From the NCBI RefSeq assembly GCF_900101875.1, contig NZ_FNAI01000011.1, positions 62,001 to 126,000 of the forward strand: a DNA stretch of 64,000 bases, given 5' to 3'. Both the position numbers and the translations under genes were made by a program. The stretch is from Mucilaginibacter pineti. Its GTDB lineage: Bacteria; Bacteroidota; Bacteroidia; Sphingobacteriales; Sphingobacteriaceae. Below, piece after piece: positions 16,968 to 23,608 of this stretch; position 1 is the first letter of the stretch; every line of letters begins with the position of its first letter. Under the pieces are notes generated by a model that saw nothing but the letters and a program-made list of their open reading frames with translations, did not search any database and was not told the origin of the DNA.

Positions 16968-17037
16968 TTTGCACTGTTAAATTTCGCAATTTATCTTCTC
17001 ATAAAACGATTTGAAACTATGAATCACACTTGGAAAT

Positions 17038-17062
17038 ATAAACCCACTTGAAGTGGGTTTAT
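17038..17062. terminator. Palindromic terminator-like hairpin between convergent genes
   Basis: An 11-bp perfect stem ATAAACCCACT/AGTGGGTTTAT around a TGA loop, 70 bp after the XRE gene and facing the minus-strand 108-aa gene. A/T-rich flanks on both sides allow it to work in either direction. There is no long T tract, so termination strength is uncertain. Confidence 0.6.
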
Positions 17063-17202
17063 CGTAGCGGCTATTAAGGTACTATCGTAAAGCGGTTTTA
17101 GCTTTTAATAGTAATAACTAATACGATGGATATTGAAATTTGTTGCCTAACGAATAATTAAAAAAGATTTGGATTAGCCTGCCATATTTGAAAAGGCTGC
17201 CG

Positions 17203-17529
17203 TTAAACCTGGCTCAGCCATGCCTGTAGCTGAGGGATAAACTCATGGTGAGGAGTGTCAATAAGTCTCACATTGTCCAGCGAATATAAAGCCGTGCGTA
17301 TTTGATCATCTGATATATACACCCTGAACAAACCGGAAAAGGAACCTTGCCCCGCTTCTGTGAAATAGACAGTACCATAATTATGGTAACTACAGGTGTG
17401 TAAAAAAGTGACAGTTAAATCTCCGAATAAATAGCAAGTATCCGCCAACTTTTCTAAAGCCTCATTCCTGCCATCACATAAAAGTAATGGAGCTTCAGTT
17501 CTAAGTAAGTTGATTAAACTGCCAGACAT
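17203..17529 (-). CDS. Hypothetical 108-aa protein
   Basis: The family is not recognised. A small soluble protein starting MSGSLINLLRTEAPLLLC, with a predicted beta-rich centre (LTVTFLHTCSYHNYGTVYF) and a C-terminal PHHEFIPQLQAWLSQV helix. It lies about 105 bp upstream of no same-strand partner; the histidine kinase stop at 17634 precedes it on the same strand, so it may be the last gene of that signalling operon. Coding potential is supported by its position and a clear ATG, not by homology. Confidence 0.55.
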   Translation of the reverse strand: MSGSLINLLRTEAPLLLCDGRNEALEKLADTCYLFGDLTVTFLHTCSYHNYGTVYFTEAGQGSFSGLFRVYISDDQIRTALYSLDNVRLIDTPHHEFIPQLQAWLSQV

Positions 17530-17633
17530 AAAAAAATCTTACTATATATAATTCATCATAAAATTGGTATTAAATTTTGACAGGCATCAAAGGATAAGTA
17601 TTAATCACGTATTTATACATGTATTTTACGTAT

Positions 17634-19085
17634 TTAACGCAACATGGGCAGACTAAACCAAAACGTTGAACCTTTACCTGGTGTGCTGATCAATCCAAGC
17701 TTACCATCGTGTTTTTCAACAATTTCCCGGGCAATAAACAAACCGAGTCCTAAGCCATTAACCTGCTCCTTAATTTTGCCATCTACGCGGTAAAAGCGCT
17801 CGAACAACTGTGACTGTTTATCCTGCGGAATGCCAATACCATAATCCCTTACGTTCAACCTTATTTCATCGTCACTACATTCTATTTCTAATTCCACCGA
17901 ATTTGCGTCCGGAGAGTATTTAATGGCATTGGTAACCAGATTAGTGATCACCTGGCTAATACGGTTTCGGTCGGCATAAACGCGAACAGGCTTTGTTAAA
18001 TTAAAAATTTTGATGCTGTGACTACTGCAAGTTGCCTGTACCGCTTCCGTTACCTCTGTTATACAGCCGGCAAAATCAAACCAGTCTTTATGGTAGTGCA
18101 TTTCACCGGCATGAATCCTGGTCATGTTTAGCATATCATCAATCAAGGCCAATAAGCGGTCAAGTTGAGCCTCCATACGTTCAACAAGCGGCAAGTCCTG
18201 CGTTCTGCCTTCTTTCAGGTGCTTCAACTTTATCAACTGGGAAAATCCTTTCAACGAAGTGATGGGTGTTTTTAATTCATGCGACGCTATATGCACAAAA
18301 TCATCCTGCTGCCTGGCTTTATTGATCCTGCTGGTAACATTTCTGTAATTGAAAACGATGGCCTTAACAGGTTCATCCCTAAGCATATTATTAACACAAC
18401 CCTCAATCCATTTCCATTCGCCATTCTTGCTCCTGAGCCTTTGCAGAAACGGTACAGATTTACTTTTGCCGTGCAATAACCTTAAATAATTAAGTTTAAA
18501 TTCCATCTCTTCTGATGGGTGGATAAGGTCATGTAGCTTGCTCGTCTTCAACTCTGCCGGTGTAAAACCGAGGATTTTTTCTACTGACGAACATACATAA
18601 GTAATTGTTCCATCTTCATCAGCCGTCAAAAAACCTTCCGGGTTGTTCTCCAATATTTCACGCAATCGTGTTTTTTCGCTACTCAACCGGTGCTGGGTAA
18701 TTTCGATTATTCGGATTAAGCCGGTCAGCAATAACCCTTCAATGGTAAATGAGCCGGCTGAAACACCGAAATAAATTTGCTCCTTTAGCGGGTAAACATG
18801 TAAAATGAAAACGACTGCACAAATGCTGCTAAAAATAGTGGCCCAGAAAGCAGATATGCTGCCGCCCAAACACGCGCAGACGAAAACAACGGCAAAATAA
18901 AATATAAACGGTGCGGTACGGCCAATCTGTTGCAAAGGAACGCCAAGCAGCCAGGTGGCAAAAAATGAAAGCAACAGCGGAGCTATCAATTTCAGCCATA
19001 GCGGGCGCGACTTTGAACTTGCTGCGTTTCCGATGCGCAGCAACAACCCATTTTCAAATAAATGCTTATTAATATATGACAACAT
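17634..19085 (-). CDS. Membrane PAS sensor histidine kinase
   Basis: About 483 residues from the ATG at 19085; an in-frame TTG at 19100 is possible but less likely. An N-terminal block of four hydrophobic helices (LIAPLLLSFFATWLLG, FIFYFAVVFVCACLGG and two more) resembles the DUF4118/KdpD-type membrane module. A PAS domain (ILENNPEGFLTADEDGTITYV) follows, then HisKA with FVHIASHELKTPITSLKG and HATPase_c with ITNLVTNAIKY, RDYGIGIPQ and GLGLGLFIAREIV. It sits directly after the SSB-like gene and 0.3 kb after a receiver gene of the same strand, which is its probable cognate regulator. Confidence 0.92.
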   Translation of the reverse strand: MLSYINKHLFENGLLLRIGNAASSKSRPLWLKLIAPLLLSFFATWLLGVPLQQIGRTAPFIFYFAVVFVCACLGGSISAFWATIFSSICAVVFILHVYPLKEQIYFGVSAGSFTIEGLLLTGLIRIIEITQHRLSSEKTRLREILENNPEGFLTADEDGTITYVCSSVEKILGFTPAELKTSKLHDLIHPSEEMEFKLNYLRLLHGKSKSVPFLQRLRSKNGEWKWIEGCVNNMLRDEPVKAIVFNYRNVTSRINKARQQDDFVHIASHELKTPITSLKGFSQLIKLKHLKEGRTQDLPLVERMEAQLDRLLALIDDMLNMTRIHAGEMHYHKDWFDFAGCITEVTEAVQATCSSHSIKIFNLTKPVRVYADRNRISQVITNLVTNAIKYSPDANSVELEIECSDDEIRLNVRDYGIGIPQDKQSQLFERFYRVDGKIKEQVNGLGLGLFIAREIVEKHDGKLGLISTPGKGSTFWFSLPMLR

Positions 19086-19096
19086 GCCCTTGCGCC

Positions 19097-19429
19097 TCAA
19101 CCAACACTATATAATTTACTTACCAGTATCTCTGTCTGATACCGTTTGATGCCATCAGAATCGGTGTCACTTTTTGTTTTCAACTTACCCTCCAGGCAAA
19201 TCAGTTTATCCTTACTCAAGTATCTTGTTCCGCTACGTAACATACCCGCAGGTACACTTATTATATGGTATTCTGCATGATCTTCGTTTCCCGCTTTTTT
19301 AGCAATTCTTTCCTGCGTGACAAAACGAAACCGGAGATATTCTACGGACCCGGGCTGAGCTTCCATGGCAGTCTCATTACAAATGTGGCCAACCAACACC
19401 ACCTTGTTAATACCGTTCCTGTAATCCAT
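19097..19429 (-). CDS. Single-stranded DNA-binding protein-like OB-fold protein
   Basis: A 110-residue SSB-family protein starting with NKVVLVGHICNE, the usual beta-1 strand, then VEYLRFRFVTQE and KLICLEGKLKTKSD. It is cytoplasmic. It lacks the long linker and the acidic DDDIPF-type tail by which housekeeping SSB recruits repair enzymes, so it cannot be the main SSB. The start overlaps the receiver gene by 23 bp and the kinase ATG follows 11 bp after the stop, so it is translationally embedded in a two-component operon. It may have a regulatory or DNA-uptake role (inference). Confidence 0.85.
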   Translation of the reverse strand: MDYRNGINKVVLVGHICNETAMEAQPGSVEYLRFRFVTQERIAKKAGNEDHAEYHIISVPAGMLRSGTRYLSKDKLICLEGKLKTKSDTDSDGIKRYQTEILVSKLYSVG

Positions 19430-19814
19430 TACTGCTATTTTTACTAAAAGAGATCAATAAGCTGTTGATTTGATCAACCAATTCGTCCAAATCAAAAGGC
19501 TTGGCTATAAACCGGTCGCAATTGTAGGTTCCGAGCGATAAAATTACTTTAGGGTAAGCAGAAATAATCACTACCGGCAAAGCACTTGTGCTGGGATTGC
19601 TTTTTACCTGGTGACAAAGTTCACCGCCATTAATACCATCAAGTAAATAATCTATCAGTAGTATATCGGGTTTGTAACCATCAAGGTCTGCAAATATATC
19701 ATCGGTACTTTTTGTTACATTTACCTGAAAACCCTCATAAGTCAACGCCTCCTCCATCACATCCAAAACGTCACCGTCGTTGTCAATAATCATTACCTTT
19801 TTTAGACTTTCCAT
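19407..19814 (-). CDS. Single-domain response regulator
   Basis: A 135-residue receiver without output domain. The acidic pocket is IDNDGD near residue 11, the phospho-acceptor aspartate lies in ILLIDYLLDG, the switch serine in VVIISAYP and the lysine in FIAKPFDLDEL. It overlaps the upstream unknown gene by 13 bp and the downstream SSB-like gene by 23 bp. The kinase two genes downstream is the likely phosphodonor. Output must be by protein-protein contact, possibly with the SSB-like or unknown protein of the same operon (inference). Confidence 0.92.
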   Translation of the reverse strand: MESLKKVMIIDNDGDVLDVMEEALTYEGFQVNVTKSTDDIFADLDGYKPDILLIDYLLDGINGGELCHQVKSNPSTSALPVVIISAYPKVILSLGTYNCDRFIAKPFDLDELVDQINSLLISFSKNSSNGLQERY

Positions 19815-20110
19815 ATATCCTTTTCAAATTTTTTTGTAAAAAAAGATTCATGTGACTTCAGTCCGCCCTTACCTGTATCAATAACAACTACTGTGTCATC
19901 ATCTATCCCTTGTGCCATAAGCACTGGCTCCTTTTTTGTCTGAAAATAAGTATCGTAGGCAAGCGGTAAGAATTTTAACCTTGGCGTCTTTTTTACCGGA
20001 GTGAGCGTAATACAGGTCTTCATTCCAAGTAACGTAGTGCGGGAATAACAGTGGTGGTACCCTGATTTTATCAAAAAATCGATAAGGGTGGGCGTGATCT
20101 GTATTTTCAT
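19802..20110 (-). CDS. Hypothetical 102-aa protein at the head of the receiver-SSB-kinase operon
   Basis: The family is not recognised. The ATG at 20110 (MKIQITPTLIDFLIKSGYHH) is preferred to an upstream TTG at 20131. The protein is basic, with MKTCITLTPVKKTPRL in the middle and VVVIDTGKGGLKSHESFF near the end. Its stop overlaps the receiver start by 13 bp, so it is part of the operon. No signal peptide, helix or metal motif is visible. It may be a regulator or a target of the phosphorelay. Confidence 0.6.
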   Translation of the reverse strand: MKIQITPTLIDFLIKSGYHHCYSRTTLLGMKTCITLTPVKKTPRLKFLPLAYDTYFQTKKEPVLMAQGIDDDTVVVIDTGKGGLKSHESFFTKKFEKDIWKV

Positions 20111-20251
20111 GGCTGTTGGTTTGATGATCAAATGTAAACAGCCGTTTTTTTTACAGTACCGTATTTATACTACAACCTAACAGAATAAATACGGTATATT
20201 ATATTTCTAATTAAAATCAACACTTAAAATATTAAAAATATAAAATAATAA

Positions 20252-20902
20252 TTAACCAATTATTCCATTTACCAAGGCAAAGCGAATGAGCGCTGCGGTG
20301 TTACGTGAGCCGGTTTTATCAATAAGCGCCTGGCGGTGCCCTTCGATAGTACGTTTACTGGTAAATATTTTATCGGCGATTTCCTGATTGGTAAACCCGT
20401 CAGCTACCAAACCAAGTATTTCCACCTCGCGGCTTGACAACTCTATTCCGTCTACAAGTTCGGTATTTACCGGATCGGGAATTGTAAGCAGCCGGTTCAA
20501 AAAACGCGTAGTCAGCTCCGAGCAAATATATTGCGAACCGGCAAAGACGTGTTTAATAGCAAATATTAGTTCGTCGGCACTTGCGCTTTTTAACAGATAA
20601 CCGCTGGCGCCCGTCTGGAAGGCCTGCACCACGTATTTTTCGTGATCAAGCGCACTTAACACTATAGTACGGCAGCCGGGGGCAACGTCCCTTAATTTGG
20701 CTATGAGTTCTATTCCCGAAAGTTCGGGCATATTCATATCGGCAAGTACAATGTGGGCCGTTATACCCTTTTTCAGCAGATCAAGCACTTCCCTCCCGTT
20801 CAAAGCCTCGCCGGTTATTTCAAAATCCTTTTCCTTTTCAAAAAGCGACCGGATGCCGTTCCTCACTATATTATGGTCTTCTGCCAGTATGATTTGAATC
20901 AT
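20252..20902 (-). CDS. NarL/LuxR-type response regulator
   Basis: A 216-residue transcription factor. The receiver (residues 1-118) has AEDHNIVRNGIRSLF, the acceptor aspartate in HIVLADMNMPELSG, and the lysine in GYLLKSASADEL. The LuxR HTH (about 150-212) has LSSREVEILGLVADGFTNQEIADKIF with TSKRTIEGHRQ. It is the last gene of the CheB/CheR operon and the only DNA-binding output there, so chemosensory-like input probably ends in gene expression, not flagellar control. The cognate kinase is most likely the HisKA_3-type protein at 22012, the class that normally pairs with NarL regulators. Confidence 0.94.
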   Translation of the reverse strand: MIQIILAEDHNIVRNGIRSLFEKEKDFEITGEALNGREVLDLLKKGITAHIVLADMNMPELSGIELIAKLRDVAPGCRTIVLSALDHEKYVVQAFQTGASGYLLKSASADELIFAIKHVFAGSQYICSELTTRFLNRLLTIPDPVNTELVDGIELSSREVEILGLVADGFTNQEIADKIFTSKRTIEGHRQALIDKTGSRNTAALIRFALVNGIIG

Positions 20903-20957
20903 GCCCTTGTTGGTTTGGTTTGTCCCGTATCTTATTACCTATAAACAGGCTAACGGT

Positions 20958-21974
20958 TTAAAGATAACCTTCATCTGCCGGCCCCGTTTTTCCTATAGCT
21001 ACCAATAATTTTTTTAAACGGTCGATATGTATCGCTAATTGTGCGGCCTTTTGCCTGTATGTCGTCTCAGTTTCCGCGCCACTTTGCAATTCGCCCGCCT
21101 TGCCGGCTAAATTCAGGAAAAGGTTCTTTCGTTCTTCCAGCATTCTTACAGATATCCACAAAGATTCTTCCAAAGCTTCATTTTGCTTTTCCATTAAGGC
21201 GTTTTCTGTATAAACGTGCCCGGTATGGCACCGGTACCTCGCAAAATCTTCATGTTTCATTTTCCAAAGGTTACCGCCACAATCCGGACAGGTAAAGTTG
21301 CTATGTTCACCTATTCTTTCCATCTCATCAATACTGCTAATCATTCGCTCGGTAATCGCCGCCTCTATTTTTACATCTTCCGGTATGGGCACCAAATCCT
21401 TTTTCGGCTGCGTAAGTATTTCTTCGATGATGTAGCCCATATCGTTTATAAGCACCTGATAATCCACCTGTACATTATTAAGCACATTGGCAGGCATATC
21501 TTCAAATTCGGCCTCACCGGGTTCCTGTACAATACATATTCCGCCGCTTCTTTTTATTGCACTCATACCCGATGTGCCATCGTCAAGCATGCCGGTTAAT
21601 ATAATTCCAATTACATGTGAATCATAAGCGGCGGCCGCCGAACGGAACAATACATCAATGGATGGGCGCCACCGGTTTTCATGAGGCCCATTTGTTAACC
21701 TGACAATACCCCGCTTTATAAATAGATGGTGATTAGCAGGCGCTATGTAAATTTTACCTGCAGTAATAGGTTCACCGTCTGCCGCAACCTGGCACTCATA
21801 GTTAGTAGCGCGTTGAAACTGCGTACGAATAATCTCGGCCTGCGAATTTTTTGACATGTGGATTACCACAAAAACGGCTATTGGCAGCCCCGGCGATAAT
21901 TTACTTAAGAGCTGATTGACTGCTTTTATACCACCTGCAGACGAACCTATTACAATAATTTGTTTAACTTCCAT
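20958..21974 (-). CDS. CheB-type methylesterase domain protein with C-terminal CxxC/CxxxH knuckle
   Basis: A 338-residue protein. Residues 1-185 are a CheB methylesterase fold with catalytic Ser in VIGSSAGGIKAV, His in VVIHMSKNS and Asp in LTGMLDDGTSG. There is no receiver domain, so it is not phospho-gated in the classical way. The C-terminal part contains FTCPDCGGNLWKM and YRCHTGHVYTE, a probable zinc site, then a long helix. It lies 55 bp upstream of the NarL regulator. Classical CheB deamidates or demethylates receptors, but no MCP is in the window, so the substrate is open. Confidence 0.9.
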   Translation of the reverse strand: MEVKQIIVIGSSAGGIKAVNQLLSKLSPGLPIAVFVVIHMSKNSQAEIIRTQFQRATNYECQVAADGEPITAGKIYIAPANHHLFIKRGIVRLTNGPHENRWRPSIDVLFRSAAAAYDSHVIGIILTGMLDDGTSGMSAIKRSGGICIVQEPGEAEFEDMPANVLNNVQVDYQVLINDMGYIIEEILTQPKKDLVPIPEDVKIEAAITERMISSIDEMERIGEHSNFTCPDCGGNLWKMKHEDFARYRCHTGHVYTENALMEKQNEALEESLWISVRMLEERKNLFLNLAGKAGELQSGAETETTYRQKAAQLAIHIDRLKKLLVAIGKTGPADEGYL

Positions 21975-22011
21975 AAAGTATAAATATGGTTAAATGGCAT
22001 AGCCATTTTTG

Positions 22012-23598
22012 TCAGAAGCTATGCTGCAAGCTGATGTTTACCGTTGTTCCATTACCTGGTTCTGAAATTATCTTCATTTGCCCGTTGTATAAGTTCATCC
22101 TGTTTTTAATACTGCTCAAACCAGATCCCCCGGGTAGCTGCTCCTGTTCTGCTACGTTAAACCCCTTTCCATTATCTTTTACCTCGATATCGATATTTTT
22201 GTTTTTCTTAATGGTTAATTTTACCAATGTTGCGCCGGAGTGCTTCATACAGTTGTTGATTAATTCCTGTATTATCCTGAAAATACTTATTTCCATCAGC
22301 GGATCTAAACGTTCGTTAAAACCAGATATTTTGGCCCTTATCTCCATATTTTTGGCGGATAAGCGTTTTACAAGCTCTTCCACAGTAGCAGGCAGTCCAA
22401 AATCCGTTAAAATGGAGGGCGCAAGTTCAAACGATATATTCCGGGTTTCGCGAATGGCCAGGTCAAGCAATTCACTTATCTCCAGTACCGCCTTGATATT
22501 GTCTTTATCGCTGTTAAGCAAGCCTAATTTAATTTTTACACCATATAGCAGCTGGCTCACACTATCGTGCAGCGAATCGCTTATTCTTTTTCGTTCGTTT
22601 TCGCCGGCGTTAAGGGTAGCAAGCGCAATGTTTTTTTGTTGATTTTGCTTTAACCGGATGGTTTCATCCTCAAATCTTCGTTTTTCGGTAATATCCATCA
22701 TAATACCTACCAGGCGCTTTTGTTGCCCGGGCAAAGCGATCACATGGCCGCGGATGCCGGCATAACAAATCTTGCCTTCTGTGTTAACCATACGGCAAAC
22801 CACATCTATTTCCTTTTCCTGATTAATGGAAGTCCTGAAATGCTCATCGGCCATCTCTCTGTCCTCAGGGTGTATCAAATTAATAAAAGTTTGATACTTT
22901 CCATCAAACTTACCGCCCGGTACTGCGCAAATATTATAATTAAATTCGTCCAGGTAAAACCTCATTGTTTCCAGTTCCAGTTCCCATGTGCCCGCAGATG
23001 AGGCTTCCAGTGAGAGTTCAAGCCTTTCCTTTACCTCCGCAAGGTTCTTTTCGGCCTGTATACGTTCGGTGATGTCAATTACGGCAATATAGTACTGCCT
23101 TAATGCAGGCGATTGCTCGCTGGTAAATATCCCTTCTATCTGCGCGTAAAACTCCCGGCCGCTCGTTGATATCAATTTAAGCTGGCATGTATGCCGGCCA
23201 CCATAGCGCAAAGCATGATAAAAAGTATTAAAATGATCTATATATTCCTGAGCTACAAACATGCGTAGCGGCTTACTCATAAGCGTTGCCTTACCTGCCT
23301 GCATTAAACTGGTACCGGCATTGTTCACTTCATTTATAAGCCCGGCCTGCGTAAGAATAAAATAACCAACCGGGGCCAGATCATAAACACTTGCAAACTT
23401 TAGCTGCTGCAATTCCAACTCCTGATTTGCCGTGCTTAATTCATCATTTTGCATTTCCAGCTCTATCTGGTGCACCTGCAACTCCTGGAAAAGCACTTGC
23501 ATATCCTTTTCGTTAACGTTACTGCCTGCCTCTCCTAACTTTTGCAACACTTCTTCGGCTTTCATGCGTAAGTTGCCGAACGAGCCTGAATTTTCCAT
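22012..23598 (-). CDS. PAS sensor histidine kinase, HisKA_3 type
   Basis: A 528-residue soluble kinase. An N-terminal coiled coil (VHQIELEMQNDELSTANQEL) precedes two or three PAS units, including FASVYDLAPVGYFILTQAG. The HisKA_3 dimerisation helix has the acceptor histidine in RKRISDSLHDSVSQLLYG. The ATPase domain has QELINNCMKHSGA, VKDNGKGFN and GSGLSSIKNRM. This kinase class pairs with NarL-type regulators, and one lies two genes downstream. The start is 10 bp after the CheB-CheR fusion stop at 23609, so the genes are one operon. Confidence 0.93.
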   Translation of the reverse strand: MENSGSFGNLRMKAEEVLQKLGEAGSNVNEKDMQVLFQELQVHQIELEMQNDELSTANQELELQQLKFASVYDLAPVGYFILTQAGLINEVNNAGTSLMQAGKATLMSKPLRMFVAQEYIDHFNTFYHALRYGGRHTCQLKLISTSGREFYAQIEGIFTSEQSPALRQYYIAVIDITERIQAEKNLAEVKERLELSLEASSAGTWELELETMRFYLDEFNYNICAVPGGKFDGKYQTFINLIHPEDREMADEHFRTSINQEKEIDVVCRMVNTEGKICYAGIRGHVIALPGQQKRLVGIMMDITEKRRFEDETIRLKQNQQKNIALATLNAGENERKRISDSLHDSVSQLLYGVKIKLGLLNSDKDNIKAVLEISELLDLAIRETRNISFELAPSILTDFGLPATVEELVKRLSAKNMEIRAKISGFNERLDPLMEISIFRIIQELINNCMKHSGATLVKLTIKKNKNIDIEVKDNGKGFNVAEQEQLPGGSGLSSIKNRMNLYNGQMKIISEPGNGTTVNISLQHSF

Positions 23599-23608
23599 AC
23601 GTTTAAAA

